NCBI GenBank assembly: GCA_934255485.1 | Contig: CAKQOG010000017.1 | Location: 1 to 52,285, forward strand | Origin: an uncultured Prevotellamassilia sp. | GTDB lineage: Bacteria; Bacteroidota; Bacteroidia; Bacteroidales; Bacteroidaceae | Direction of reading: 5' to 3' | DNA length: 52,285 bases | Shown here: piece after piece, positions 41,755 through 51,861 of the stretch | Layout of the letters: every line of letters begins with the position of its first letter | Numbering within the stretch: the first letter of the stretch is position 1 | The notes under the pieces: generated by a model | Told to the model about the DNA's origin: nothing | Seen by the model: only the letters and a program-made list of their open reading frames with translations | Database searches by the model: none | Made by a program: the position numbers and the translations under genes

Positions 41755-43446
41755 ATGAAACCTCTTATTTATCAAATATTTACCAGACTCTACGGCAACC
41801 AGCACAAGGCCAATGTTGCAAAAGGTGATATTAACCAAAATGGCTGTGCTAAACTTAATGATATAACAGCTACTCAACTAAAACGTATTGCTACATACGG
41901 CTTTACGCACGTATGGTTTACGGGACTTATAGAGCATGCAACACAAACTGATTACACAGCCTATGGCATCAAAGCCGATCACCCTGCGGTGGTAAAAGGT
42001 AAAGCTGGCTCGCCCTATGCTATCAAAGACTATTACGACATTGACCCCGATTTGTCAGTAAGCGTGCCCAATCGTATGAAGGAATTTGAAGCTTTGCTCA
42101 AGCGTACACACCAAGTTGGACTTAAATTTGTTATTGATTTTGTGCCCAATCATGTTGCACGACAATACCATAGTGACGCTCATCCAAAGGGAGTGAAAGA
42201 TTTGGGTAAAGACGATGATACAAGCAAAGCTTTTTCGCCACAAAACAACTTTTATTACCTTGAGGGACAGACGTTGCACACCGATTTTGACGTAGAGCAC
42301 ATAGCCTTGCAACCTTATCGTGAGTATCCTGCTAAAGCTACTGGAAATGACTGCTTTAGTGCATGGCCAAATCGAAATGATTGGTACGAAACAGTTAAAC
42401 TTAACTATGGTATAGATTATCAAAACGGACGACAAACTCATTTTTCTCCCATACCGTCAACGTGGATAAAAATGGCAGATATTCTGCTATTTTGGGCTAA
42501 CAAGGGTGTGGATGCTTTTCGTTGTGACATGGCAGAGATGGTACCTGTAGAGTTTTGGCAATATGCCACGCAAAAGGTGAAGGATGTTTATCCCCACGTG
42601 CAATTTATTGCAGAAGTATATAATCCTGCTGAATATCGTCGCTATATAGCAAGTGGTTTTGACTATTTGTATGACAAGGTAGGACTATACGACACTTTGC
42701 GTGCGATTATTTCTGAAGGTAGGTCGGCATCGTGCATCACAGGATGTTGGCAAAGTGTAGATGATATTCGCGACCACATGCTAAACTTTCTTGAAAACCA
42801 TGATGAGCAACGCATCGCATCGGCATACTTTGCAGACGATGCACGCAAGGCACTGCCAGCGCTTGTTGTAAGCGCAATGATGGGTAATAACCCATTTATG
42901 GTATATGCAGGTCAAGAAATAGGGGAGCCAGGAATGGAGGCTGAAGGCTTTAGTGGAAGCGATGGACGCACTACAATATTTGATTATTGGTCTGTGAAGT
43001 CATTGTGTAAACTTACGTCAGAACATATAGGCAATGAACTAAGCCAAACAGAAACTGAACTTTACAGATTTTATAAGCGTGTACTTACTTTGTGCAAATT
43101 GCAACCAGCCTTAAATAATGGTGCATTTTATGATTTACAATATGCTAATTATGACCATGATACAGGCTATAATTGTGATCGTAACTATGCCTTTATCCGC
43201 AAAAATAGTAATGGGCAAACATTGCTTATTGTTGCAAATTTCGATGCCCATGCAATGCATGTAGGAGTGCGCATACCAGAGCACGCCTTCTCTTTCTTAA
43301 ACATCAAGCCGGGACTTGTTTCGGCTGTTGATTTGCTAAGCGGTAATATTCAAACTGTTGATATAAAAGCAAGCACACCAGCTTATGTTGAGGTGCCATC
43401 TTATGGTGCAGTGGTGCTGCAAATAGCTACATCACGCAGTAAATAA
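41755..43446 (+). CDS. GH13 alpha-amylase-family glycosidase
   Basis: Acts on alpha-glucans or oligosaccharides, probably in the cytoplasm, as no signal peptide is present. The 563-residue (beta/alpha)8 protein has DFVPNH (128-133). The catalytic triad is Asp258 in FRCDMAE, Glu287 in FIAEVY and Asp350 in ENHDEQR. A C-terminal beta domain follows (about 470-560). Subfamily is not clear. Stand-alone cytosolic GH13 proteins in Bacteroidetes often handle intracellular glycogen or imported maltodextrin. Followed 31 bases later by the DUF3256 gene. Confidence 0.9.
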   Translation: MKPLIYQIFTRLYGNQHKANVAKGDINQNGCAKLNDITATQLKRIATYGFTHVWFTGLIEHATQTDYTAYGIKADHPAVVKGKAGSPYAIKDYYDIDPDLSVSVPNRMKEFEALLKRTHQVGLKFVIDFVPNHVARQYHSDAHPKGVKDLGKDDDTSKAFSPQNNFYYLEGQTLHTDFDVEHIALQPYREYPAKATGNDCFSAWPNRNDWYETVKLNYGIDYQNGRQTHFSPIPSTWIKMADILLFWANKGVDAFRCDMAEMVPVEFWQYATQKVKDVYPHVQFIAEVYNPAEYRRYIASGFDYLYDKVGLYDTLRAIISEGRSASCITGCWQSVDDIRDHMLNFLENHDEQRIASAYFADDARKALPALVVSAMMGNNPFMVYAGQEIGEPGMEAEGFSGSDGRTTIFDYWSVKSLCKLTSEHIGNELSQTETELYRFYKRVLTLCKLQPALNNGAFYDLQYANYDHDTGYNCDRNYAFIRKNSNGQTLLIVANFDAHAMHVGVRIPEHAFSFLNIKPGLVSAVDLLSGNIQTVDIKASTPAYVEVPSYGAVVLQIATSRSK

Positions 43447-43477
43447 AACTTGTTGCTTACAAAGTAAAGTTAATGAT

Positions 43478-44128
43478 ATGAGAATATTTAAGGCATATAT
43501 AGTTACAATTGTTTGCTCGATTGTATGTTCTATGTTTTTTACCTTGAATGCTTCAGCTCAAAAGATAGATACTATATTTGCGCATGTTCCACATGAGGTG
43601 TTGCCTTTGCTCGACAACACTTCACGCTTGGATATGATAGACCTTTATAATAATAAAATGTCTGCTGCTGCTGAAAATGTTTATGGTGGACAATCTGTAA
43701 TGGAGGAGAAAACAAACGATTATATATCTATCAAACTTACAGATGTAAGCCATTGGCAATTGAAATTATTGCCAATGGCTCATGATACGCTATATGCATG
43801 CGTGCATTCAATTGTAGCGTTGGGCACATCGTCTACACTGAATATATATAAAAAAGATTGGCATGTAGCTAAAGTAGATGTACCTCAAATTAAGTTTGAA
43901 CACTTCTTGACAAGTAAAGAACTTGCACAACAATCTAAATATCACGAACTAATAGAAATATTGCGTAATACCCCTATTACTATTAAACTCGATAAAGACG
44001 ACTATACCTTGACATATTCTTTAAGTAAAGAATCTTTACCTAAAGAGCTAAAAGATATGGCGAATAAAGTTGTCAAAGATATTACATACCGATGGCAATT
44101 AGGCAAGTTTATCCTTGTTACAAAATAA
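43478..44128 (+). CDS. DUF3256 secreted protein
   Basis: Unknown function, family DUF3256, found widely in Bacteroidales. The 216-residue protein has a signal peptide (1-27, ending SAQ) and then a compact alpha/beta domain with LLDNTSRLDMIDLYNNKM (45-62), the family's most recognisable stretch. Expected in the periplasm or outer membrane. It lies 31 bases after the GH13 gene and may share its transcript, although the roles do not obviously connect. Confidence 0.78.
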   Translation: MRIFKAYIVTIVCSIVCSMFFTLNASAQKIDTIFAHVPHEVLPLLDNTSRLDMIDLYNNKMSAAAENVYGGQSVMEEKTNDYISIKLTDVSHWQLKLLPMAHDTLYACVHSIVALGTSSTLNIYKKDWHVAKVDVPQIKFEHFLTSKELAQQSKYHELIEILRNTPITIKLDKDDYTLTYSLSKESLPKELKDMANKVVKDITYRWQLGKFILVTK

Positions 44129-44167
44129 GCAGTCGTTTTCTTTCAGCCGCCTTACGCATTGGAAGTC

Positions 44168-44193
44168 AATAGGCTTATATGCGCCTATTTTGC
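44168..44193 (+). terminator. Possible terminator after the DUF3256 gene
   Basis: AATAGGC / GCCTATT with an 8-base loop, followed by TTTT, about 40 bases after the stop codon. Short but GC-bearing for this genome. Confidence 0.5.
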
Positions 44194-44216
44194 TATACAT
44201 CCAGAGCTTGCAGCCA

Positions 44217-44888
44217 TTACAAGCCAAAATAACATAATTCAAAAGCAGAGGCTTGAGCATAGGATGTCAGAAGTCGTTGAACATATTCAGTAGCCTCCTT
44301 TAGGTATTCTTGTTTGCCATCGTAAGCATTGATGAGTACGAGTAGATGCTTAGTGCTTGGTTGCGTCATTGTTCGTGTAGAATCGCTTGTAGGAGTGGCG
44401 AAAGCACCTATTTCGTCACGATATACGGGTAAATGCTCAATGTTTATTACGCCTCGTCCGATACCTTCGTAGGGTTCGTCTTTGCGTCCTATGCCAAGAG
44501 TAATAGTATTGCCTTGCAGTTCGTCCATATCTATTGCTCCAGCTGCATAACCCGAATGTAGAGATAGTAAATTTACAATGTCTACGATAGTATTTATCTT
44601 ATATAGTCCTTTGCCTTGAATAGCTCTTCTTGAGAGTTGCTCGCACGCAGGACGATATCTGCTGGGGTCTTTCCCGAATGTACGATAAGCTTGACGTGTG
44701 GCTTTAATACCAGAACGCTCCTTTATAGATGTAGTATCAAAGTGTTGTTGCAAATAAGCAAGTTCGTCATTTATTTCGTTCCATAACGAGGCAGATGTTT
44801 CGCTATTTTGGGCAGTACACATAACGGCTGCACCACAGAATTGGGGACATAGATTAGCAAATGCGGGGTCTATTTTAAAATGATACAT
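44217..44888 (-). CDS. B3/B4 tRNA-binding-domain protein
   Basis: A stand-alone B3/B4 domain, the editing-type domain found inside the beta subunit of phenylalanyl-tRNA synthetase. The 223-residue protein includes GIKATRQAYRTFGKDPSRYRP and a helical C-terminus. Free-standing B3/B4 proteins may clear mischarged tRNA, but that is inference from the PheRS family. It is downstream of the 1295-residue fusion gene on the same strand, with a terminator between. Confidence 0.78.
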   Translation of the reverse strand: MYHFKIDPAFANLCPQFCGAAVMCTAQNSETSASLWNEINDELAYLQQHFDTTSIKERSGIKATRQAYRTFGKDPSRYRPACEQLSRRAIQGKGLYKINTIVDIVNLLSLHSGYAAGAIDMDELQGNTITLGIGRKDEPYEGIGRGVINIEHLPVYRDEIGAFATPTSDSTRTMTQPSTKHLLVLINAYDGKQEYLKEATEYVQRLLTSYAQASAFELCYFGL

Positions 44889-44924
44889 AAATGCACTAAT
44901 TATTTTTATTATCCATATTTATGA

Positions 44925-44976
44925 AACAGAGATGCTCAGCATTTGTGTTAGTTGTAACATTCTGAGCATCTCTGTT
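44925..44976 (-). terminator. Terminator after the three-domain fusion
   Basis: A perfect 15-bp stem AACAGAGATGCTCAG / CTGAGCATCTCTGTT with a 22-base loop, starting 8 bases after the minus-strand stop. Confidence 0.8.
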
Positions 44977-44983
44977 AGAGAGT

Positions 44984-47900
44984 TTATTTCTGCTTTAGAT
45001 CGTTAATGTCTTTTATATCTGCGTCAGTATAATAATGTTTTAAGATGTCGGTATAACTATAGCCTTTGTCTGCCATAACAGCCGCACCTATTTGGCACAA
45101 GCCAACGCCATGTCCCCAACCAGCACCAATGAGTACAAACTTCTGCGGTACGTTGGTTTGTTCATTCAAATCGTGACGCTCAACAACAAATGCCGAACTA
45201 TAAAGGTGAGTGTCAGAGAGCAATCTTCTAATCTCCAGTTCTTTGCCAACAACAAGTTGGCCTTCAGTTCCAACAATTCGCAATCTGATGATACGACCGC
45301 TTGCTCCGCGTTCAACAGGTTGTAAGTCAATGATGTCGCCAAACTTCTGTTCGGTTCTCTTCTCTATGAGTTCACGCACTTTTTCTTGCGACAATTCAAC
45401 GCGCCATCTGTAAAAGTCGGGAGTCTCTTGGTCGTAAGAGTTGAGCACTTGTTTCAGCAAATGCACATTGTGTGTGTTGCAATAAGCTTGTGGTGAGGTT
45501 CTAATCCACTTTTCAGCCTCTGTCTCTATGGTGAGATTGGGCATTTCGCTTTGTTCGCTGTCTCTAACAGGTTGCAAATAATTGTAGTCGGTGTTGCCCC
45601 AGCAGCTACTAAATCTTTCAGATGCGCCACCACAACATTTTGAGAAACGTGCGTCACACAAATGGCCATCATAGATGAGCACTTCGCCCCTTGTCTCTCT
45701 AACAGCTTGTTGTACTTGGGGAGATGTAGCTCGGGTAATACCTTGATATCTTTGGCAGTGATCATCGGCACATACATCATATAGCGTATGGTCTGAACGA
45801 TCGTGCCAACGCAATACCTCACCTGGGTGGTGAACAAAATTGAAAAAGTCGCTCGAACTACCTTCACCCTCTAATCGATGAAGCATTTGGCAATAAACCC
45901 AACTGCGTGATACTACCGCATGCGATTTTAGTAGTCCAATAGAAGAGGTAGCACTCATTTCAGACGAGATAACGCTTTCAAGATACGACTCTACAGGAAG
46001 TTCGTTGATAACCACAAGTTTCTCTTCATCAACAATCAGTCTTAGTTTCCCTCTAAAGGTTTGAGGCTCTTTTCTTTCCCAATGAAAGCCAATGCCGATG
46101 GTTACATCTTGCAAGGTAAATGAGCATTCCTCAGCGTTTTCTGGAGAAAAACAGAGTTCGTTATAAATGTTACCATTCCATGCAATACCGCCTTCAACAC
46201 ATTCCACTTCTTGTTCATTGCACACGCTCTCACCTTTAGCAGTAAATGTACCATTCAGCTTGAACTTAACTTTTGCAGCATGCAGTATGCCCACCATTAT
46301 GTTGCGGTGCGAAAGTGTTTTTAGCAGTTCAGTTTCTTTTTGTGCAGATGTAGCGGTTGTAGGATTGCCCAATTTACCCTTATGGAGTTTATGTGCAATA
46401 GCGTTCATTTCACTTTCGCTAATAGTTACCTCGCGCAATATGTTTTTAGCCATTTTAGGAGTAAGTTTCTCAAAGTCCTCAAGGCGTGGTGTGATGAGTA
46501 AACCTCCCATGTCGATAGAGCCAGGGCTAACTAAACATTGCGCTTTACCCACTGCTGCATAGCAATTAGGTCGGTGCTTCTTCCTTACAAAGACTATCGT
46601 TACAATATAGTCTGCTTGCGATGGTCCACCCTCTTGGCGCCAACTCAATATGTTCACATCTGGCTCTTGTCTTTGATTTTCAATGGGCAATACATCCAAC
46701 AATTTGCTTAATAACAAGGGTTGGTTTTCGTTAGCAGGACCTTGTATAACAAAAGCTGGGCAAGCATATCCCTTAAGCATAAATATGCCCCCTTTTTGTG
46801 GGTTATAGCCTTGTTCTTCAAGTTCAGCCTCTTCGTTTTTGTTTGATGGGTAAATGCGTTCAAGGCTGTTTTCGTAGAGTTTCCAATCTTTTTCGATAGG
46901 CACATAGCCACGGCAACCCGCTTGCAAATGTGCATGATCAGGCGCAGAAGCTCCGCATCGAGCACCATTGTAAAACACAAACATGCCAGGAAGGTTCCAT
47001 GCTATTTTGTCTATTAAAGGAGCAAAAAGCGAGAAATGTTGTGGCAAATGTCTGCGTGTTGGGATGGTGAGATGAAAAGGAAGAATAGGATAGGGGTTTA
47101 CCAATATTTGCAAACTACCTAACACTGGCAAAGCGTTTTGCTCCTTAGGCCGATTAATATCACACAAGAAGCAAGCCCGTTTACGTAGCGTTTCCTTATC
47201 AATTTTGGCCCCCGTGCTAACAATGCGCGAAGGGTTAAATTGCACTCTTAGTTCGCCGTTTTCAAGAGGTAAAACTTTAGTTTCTACTTGCTTTGAGAGC
47301 GCTTCATATCGCTGTTGAGCTTCAGCCCATTGATTAAGTTGCTTATGAAAAAAGGCATTAACTTCACATTTTTCCAAGGGATGGTTCCACTTGCTTATAA
47401 GCGTCTTACGAGCTTGCAGTTCAATTGTTCTGATTGTATCTTTATAAAAGTTATTTCGGTTTTGACGTTCAATGCTAAGTGCTGCATCAGAGTTTCCATC
47501 CCAACGTCGGCACAGATAAACTTCGGTGAAGATACGTGCAATACGATAGTGTCGTGAAAAAGCCAATCCCAATGCGTAATCCTCTCCATAACTTGTGTTC
47601 GGAAATCCTATGCGTCGCAATATATCGGTGCGAAAGGCGCGTGGAGCACCCAAACCATTAATGCGTAGAGCATTGTTACGCCCATTCTCGGCGGTCCATT
47701 CCTTGTGAGCTATAAGTCCAGGAGGCAGTGTCTCCAAGTCAAAATTTACCATGCGATAACTGCCTATCACCATTGCTGCATGTTGGTTCTTGAATGCACT
47801 AACAATTTGCGAAAGCGTAGCATCCGACGAATAGAGGTCGTCAGAGTCGAGTTGTACTGCATATCGTCCGCAGTGAACAGAACGAATAGCCATATCCCAG

Positions 47901-48871
47901 CATCCACCAATACCCAAATCAGTGCGCTGAGGTTGTATAAGTATCACTCGTTTATCATTCAAAAATTGCTTAACCCTTTCGGCTGTAGCATCGGTAGAAT
48001 GATTGTCTACGATAATTACGTTAAAGTCAAAATCAACCTTTTGGTGCAATACGCTTTCGATAGCATCACTTATAGTGCGCTCTCTGTTTCTAACAGGGAT
48101 AATAACGCTTGCTTCCACCTCGTAGTCGGTGCTATCAGTGGGCAACTCACTATATTCGCCTGGAGCAAGCCAAGCCCCAATAGCCTTAAGGTGCTCGGTG
48201 CAAGCACGTTCCATTTCGATTTGCACCTCACGATTAGAGGGATTAACATAGTCAAATTGCTTCTGTCCAGAAGCTCTATTATCCGTTTCAACCTCTGTAT
48301 AGAGCGGTTCGTTAAGATGTACAATCTTACCCGTCCGACTGGTGTAAAGGCGCAATGCATAGAGAGTGGCATGCTGAAAGCGCATGTTTTTCATATCCCT
48401 AAAGAAAGCCTTGAGTCCCTGTGTTTTGTAAAGTAAGAGCGACCCAAAGTCAAAGTCGTCGCGCAACGAGCCTTCTTGATAATCGATAGTAGGGTGCAGC
48501 CCCTGCTCGTCATAACGATCAGTATAAAGCATCAATGACGAAGTATTTTCATCGGCATTTACAGCTACTTGGTGCATACGCTCGAGTGCTCTATAGCCAA
48601 GCGATAGTGCGTGCTGACTAAAGTAAGTAGCTGTGTAAGGAGCCGAAAGTTTTTGTGCAATGGTGCGTTGCGTTTTCGATGAGAACAACGCATCACATTT
48701 CATTACTATGCACTTTGTCATAGCAATAGTTTGTGCTTGCTCATAAGTTTGCTCCGTGCATACAATATATATATGATTGATAATAGAAGAAGCTTCCAAA
48801 TCCTCAATCAATTGCTTGAAGGCTGTGCCCTCTGCTGAATATGGAAGTATAAAATCTATTTGTTTTTCCAT
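44984..48871 (-). CDS. Three-part fusion: GT2 glycosyltransferase, DUF4922 (HIT/GalT-like), SpoIID/LytB
   Basis: A 1295-residue protein without signal peptide. Residues 1-250: a degenerate nucleotidyltransferase/GT-like region. Residues 253-490: a complete GT2 domain with SVIIPVRNRERT (255-266), VDNHSTD (288-294) and the metal site DSDD (342-345). Residues about 495-860: DUF4922, with CFLC (567-570) and HAHLQ (646-650), the CxxC and HxHxQ pattern of GalT/Ap4A phosphorylase-type enzymes. Residues about 940-1290: SpoIID/LytB, with ESVISSEM (965-972, Glu971 at the catalytic position) and GWGHGVGLCQIGA (1251-1263). All three parts keep likely active residues. DUF4922 and SpoIID are recognised by motif, their joint role is unknown. 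It is 19 bases downstream of ligA. Confidence 0.85.
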   Translation of the reverse strand: MEKQIDFILPYSAEGTAFKQLIEDLEASSIINHIYIVCTEQTYEQAQTIAMTKCIVMKCDALFSSKTQRTIAQKLSAPYTATYFSQHALSLGYRALERMHQVAVNADENTSSLMLYTDRYDEQGLHPTIDYQEGSLRDDFDFGSLLLYKTQGLKAFFRDMKNMRFQHATLYALRLYTSRTGKIVHLNEPLYTEVETDNRASGQKQFDYVNPSNREVQIEMERACTEHLKAIGAWLAPGEYSELPTDSTDYEVEASVIIPVRNRERTISDAIESVLHQKVDFDFNVIIVDNHSTDATAERVKQFLNDKRVILIQPQRTDLGIGGCWDMAIRSVHCGRYAVQLDSDDLYSSDATLSQIVSAFKNQHAAMVIGSYRMVNFDLETLPPGLIAHKEWTAENGRNNALRINGLGAPRAFRTDILRRIGFPNTSYGEDYALGLAFSRHYRIARIFTEVYLCRRWDGNSDAALSIERQNRNNFYKDTIRTIELQARKTLISKWNHPLEKCEVNAFFHKQLNQWAEAQQRYEALSKQVETKVLPLENGELRVQFNPSRIVSTGAKIDKETLRKRACFLCDINRPKEQNALPVLGSLQILVNPYPILPFHLTIPTRRHLPQHFSLFAPLIDKIAWNLPGMFVFYNGARCGASAPDHAHLQAGCRGYVPIEKDWKLYENSLERIYPSNKNEEAELEEQGYNPQKGGIFMLKGYACPAFVIQGPANENQPLLLSKLLDVLPIENQRQEPDVNILSWRQEGGPSQADYIVTIVFVRKKHRPNCYAAVGKAQCLVSPGSIDMGGLLITPRLEDFEKLTPKMAKNILREVTISESEMNAIAHKLHKGKLGNPTTATSAQKETELLKTLSHRNIMVGILHAAKVKFKLNGTFTAKGESVCNEQEVECVEGGIAWNGNIYNELCFSPENAEECSFTLQDVTIGIGFHWERKEPQTFRGKLRLIVDEEKLVVINELPVESYLESVISSEMSATSSIGLLKSHAVVSRSWVYCQMLHRLEGEGSSSDFFNFVHHPGEVLRWHDRSDHTLYDVCADDHCQRYQGITRATSPQVQQAVRETRGEVLIYDGHLCDARFSKCCGGASERFSSCWGNTDYNYLQPVRDSEQSEMPNLTIETEAEKWIRTSPQAYCNTHNVHLLKQVLNSYDQETPDFYRWRVELSQEKVRELIEKRTEQKFGDIIDLQPVERGASGRIIRLRIVGTEGQLVVGKELEIRRLLSDTHLYSSAFVVERHDLNEQTNVPQKFVLIGAGWGHGVGLCQIGAAVMADKGYSYTDILKHYYTDADIKDINDLKQK

Positions 48872-48890
48872 GTTTTAAGTGTGCAAAAAA

Positions 48891-50915
48891 TTATTCTTGC
48901 TCGTTGTTTATCATATCTAAAAATTCAGCCTCACCGACCATTTTGATGCCCAGTTTCTCAGCTTTCTCTCTTTTAGAAGGTCCCATGCCTTCGCCAGCAA
49001 GCACAAAGGAAGTTTTCTTTGAAATGCTGCTGGTGTTTTTACCACCGTGGTCCTCTATCAGTTTCTTATATTCCTCGCGCGAGTGTTGTTCAAACGTACC
49101 ACTTATAACCACGCTCATGCCCGCAAGCACAGTAGATGTAAGAGCCTTTTCCTCAACTTGCATCTTGACACCAGCCTGTTCCAAACGTTTTATTAGTTGC
49201 ACATTTCGCTCTTCGAGCAAAAAAGTCCTAACACTCGAGGCAATTACATCGCCCACACCGTCACACGTCAAGAGGTCGTCAATTGTAGCATTAAATAGTG
49301 CATTCATCGACTTAAAATGTTGGGCAATACCCTTTGCCACAACCTTGCCAACAAAGCGTATGCCAAGTGCAAATAGTACACGCTCAAACGGAACTTCCTT
49401 ACTTTTCTCTATGCCGTCAATAATTTTATGAGCAGAGCGCATTTTGTTACCCGCAAAGCCCCATAAGTCTTCAACCTTGAGGTTGTAAAGATCGGCAACG
49501 TCGTGTATAAGACCTTTTTCAAAGTATTCATCAACAGTCTCAGGCCCCAACGACTCAATGTTCATGGCATTGCGACTGATGTAGTGCTCTATGCGACCTT
49601 TGAGCTGTGGTGGGCATGCTGTATCGTTGGGACAATAGTGAGCAGCCTCGCCAGGATAGCGTACGAGCGGAGTGCCACATTCGGGACACGTATTTATAAA
49701 CTCTACACGCTTACCCAACTGCTCACCCATTTGTTTACGTGCCTCTAAGTCTACTCCTACGATTTGTGGAATGATTTCGCCTGCTTTCTCCACATACACT
49801 TTGTCGCCAATATGTAGGTCAAGTTGTTTGATAATATCCTCGTTGTGTAGTGATGCACGCTTAACGATTGTGCCAGCAAGTAAAACTGGCTCCATGTTGG
49901 CAACGGGTGTAATGGCACCCGTGCGTCCCACTTGGTAGGTAACCTTAAGCAAAGGCGTGCAAGCACGTTCTGCCTTAAATTTATAAGCGATAGCCCAACG
50001 CGGACTTTTGGCTGTAAAGCCTAAACGTTGTTGTTGAGTCAAAGAGTTTACTTTGAGCACAATGCCATCGGTGGCAACCGGTAGTTCCTTGCGTTGTTCG
50101 TTCCAATAGTCGATATATTCAAAAATCTCATCTACGCTATGAGCCAACTTCATGTGGTCTGACACTTGAAAGCCCCATTTGCGTGCATCTTGTAGGCGTG
50201 CATAGTGTGTATCTTCAGTAATCTCGTTGCCCATCAAGTAATACAAGTAAGCATCAAGGTGTCTGTGGGCTACAACAGCAGAGTTTTTGCTCTTGAGTGT
50301 ACCCGATGCAGCATTGCGCGGATTGGCAAAGAGAGGTTCCTCGTTAGCTTCGCGTTCGATATTCAGTTTTTCAAAACTACTCCACGGCATAAGCACCTCG
50401 CCTCTTATTTCGAAGTCGGGTGGGCAACCGCAGTCATGAGGCAATTCGAGTGGAATGGTACGTATGGTTTTAACGTTAGCAGTTACATTGTCGCCTTGCA
50501 CACCGTCACCACGTGTTACGGCACGCACAAGTCGGTAGTTCTCGTATAGAAGTGAGATACTAAGTCCATCAAACTTCTGTTCGCAGCAAATTTCAAAAGG
50601 CTCACCATCGAGTCCTTCTTTCACACGATTATAGAAAGCTTCTACGTCTTCGCGCGAGTATGTATTGCCCAATGACAGCATTGGAGTGGTGTGAACCACC
50701 TGTGCAAAGTCGTTTGTCAAGTCGCTACCCACTCTTACCGATGGCGAGTTTGAGTCGGCAAGTTCGGGATGACGGCTTTCTAAATCCATCAACTCGTGCA
50801 TCAATAAGTCAAACTCTTGGTCTGTAATAGTAGGAGCGTTTTTTATGTAATAGTTATAATTGTGCTGGTGCAACTCTTTGCGTAGTTGCAGTATGCGCTC
50901 TTGTTCGTTGTTCAT
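48891..50915 (-). CDS. ligA: NAD-dependent DNA ligase
   Basis: Seals nicks in duplex DNA using NAD. The ATG at 50913-50915 gives 674 residues; an in-frame TTG four codons upstream was rejected. The adenylation lysine is Lys114 in KFDG. The later parts are the OB fold, the four-cysteine zinc finger (CPECGTPL...CPNDTACP), HhH repeats, and a BRCT domain at the C-terminus. It is 19 bases upstream of the fusion gene, so they may be co-transcribed. Confidence 0.97.
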   Translation of the reverse strand: MNNEQERILQLRKELHQHNYNYYIKNAPTITDQEFDLLMHELMDLESRHPELADSNSPSVRVGSDLTNDFAQVVHTTPMLSLGNTYSREDVEAFYNRVKEGLDGEPFEICCEQKFDGLSISLLYENYRLVRAVTRGDGVQGDNVTANVKTIRTIPLELPHDCGCPPDFEIRGEVLMPWSSFEKLNIEREANEEPLFANPRNAASGTLKSKNSAVVAHRHLDAYLYYLMGNEITEDTHYARLQDARKWGFQVSDHMKLAHSVDEIFEYIDYWNEQRKELPVATDGIVLKVNSLTQQQRLGFTAKSPRWAIAYKFKAERACTPLLKVTYQVGRTGAITPVANMEPVLLAGTIVKRASLHNEDIIKQLDLHIGDKVYVEKAGEIIPQIVGVDLEARKQMGEQLGKRVEFINTCPECGTPLVRYPGEAAHYCPNDTACPPQLKGRIEHYISRNAMNIESLGPETVDEYFEKGLIHDVADLYNLKVEDLWGFAGNKMRSAHKIIDGIEKSKEVPFERVLFALGIRFVGKVVAKGIAQHFKSMNALFNATIDDLLTCDGVGDVIASSVRTFLLEERNVQLIKRLEQAGVKMQVEEKALTSTVLAGMSVVISGTFEQHSREEYKKLIEDHGGKNTSSISKKTSFVLAGEGMGPSKREKAEKLGIKMVGEAEFLDMINNEQE

Positions 50916-50976
50916 CTTTAAAGGCAAGAATGTATGATTTGATTACAAATTTACTGACTTTTAAACAATTAATTTG

Positions 50977-50984
50977 TACTTTTG
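50977..50984 (+). promoter_or_regulatory. -7 promoter element for trmD
   Basis: TACTTTTG at 50977-50984, about 97 bases upstream of the trmD start. A second partial motif (ATTTTGC) follows at about 50991. Confidence 0.5.
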
Positions 50985-51081
50985 CTTTCAATTTTGCAGC
51001 CTTATATACCATTTAAGATTATTCTTAAATATTATATAGGTCACAACATCAATGTTTATCCCTTATTATACATATCATTAT

Positions 51082-51756
51082 ATGCGTATTGACATCATAA
51101 CCGTATTGCCCGAGATGCTCGATGGTTTTGTAAACACCTCTATTCTTGCCCGAGCACAAAAGAAAGGATTGGTAGAAATTCATGTACACAATCTTCGCGA
51201 CTATACCACAGACAAGCATCGGCGCGTAGACGATTATCCATTTGGAGGATTTGCTGGTATGGTCATGCAATGCCAGCCCATCGATGCGTGTATAAGCAAA
51301 CTCACCTCTGAGCGTCATTATGACGAAATTATCTTTACCACTCCCGATGGAGAGCAGTTTGACCAACCTATGGCCAACGAATTATCGTTGAAAGGAAATA
51401 TTATTATTCTTTGTGGACACTACAAGGGTATAGACTATCGTATACGCGAGCACCTCATTACCAAAGAAATTAGTGTAGGCGATTACGTGCTCACAGGTGG
51501 CGAGTTGCCTGCAGCGGTGATATGCGATGCCCTCGTAAGGCTTGTGCCTGGTGTATTGTCTGATGAACAAAGTGCGTTGAGCGATTCGTTTCAAGACAAT
51601 TTGTTAGCAGCTCCCGTCTACACTCGTCCAGCCGACTATAAAGGTTGGAAGGTGCCAGATATCTTACTCTCTGGTCACGATGCCAAGATTAAGGAATGGG
51701 AGTTGCAGCAAAGCATGGAACGCACCAAAAGACTACGTCCCGACTTGTTAAAATAA
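51082..51756 (+). CDS. trmD: tRNA (guanine-37-N1)-methyltransferase
   Basis: Methylates G37 next to the anticodon with S-adenosylmethionine, preventing frameshifts. The ATG at 51082 gives 224 residues; a start ten codons upstream is less typical. The knotted SPOUT fold is visible in GGFAGMVMQ, LCGHYKGIDYR and ISVGDYVLTGGELPA, with the C-terminal PDILLSGHD-type block. It is not followed by rimM, rpsP or rplS here, as is common in this phylum. Confidence 0.95.
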   Translation: MRIDIITVLPEMLDGFVNTSILARAQKKGLVEIHVHNLRDYTTDKHRRVDDYPFGGFAGMVMQCQPIDACISKLTSERHYDEIIFTTPDGEQFDQPMANELSLKGNIIILCGHYKGIDYRIREHLITKEISVGDYVLTGGELPAAVICDALVRLVPGVLSDEQSALSDSFQDNLLAAPVYTRPADYKGWKVPDILLSGHDAKIKEWELQQSMERTKRLRPDLLK

Positions 51757-51861
51757 GATGTACGAGAGGGAAACTATGGAGTATGTTTTCTGTTTGTGCG
51801 CAAAGTTGAATCTTTAAGTAAAGCCAAAGGTATTTATAGTTTTAGAGCTGATACAAACGAA

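Noticed and set aside
47705..48436. 243-codon plus-strand ORF
   Set aside because: Antisense to the GT2 part of the fusion gene, which has clear motifs on the other strand.
48904..49431. 175-codon plus-strand ORF
   Set aside because: Antisense shadow of ligA, Ser/Pro-rich with no start signals.
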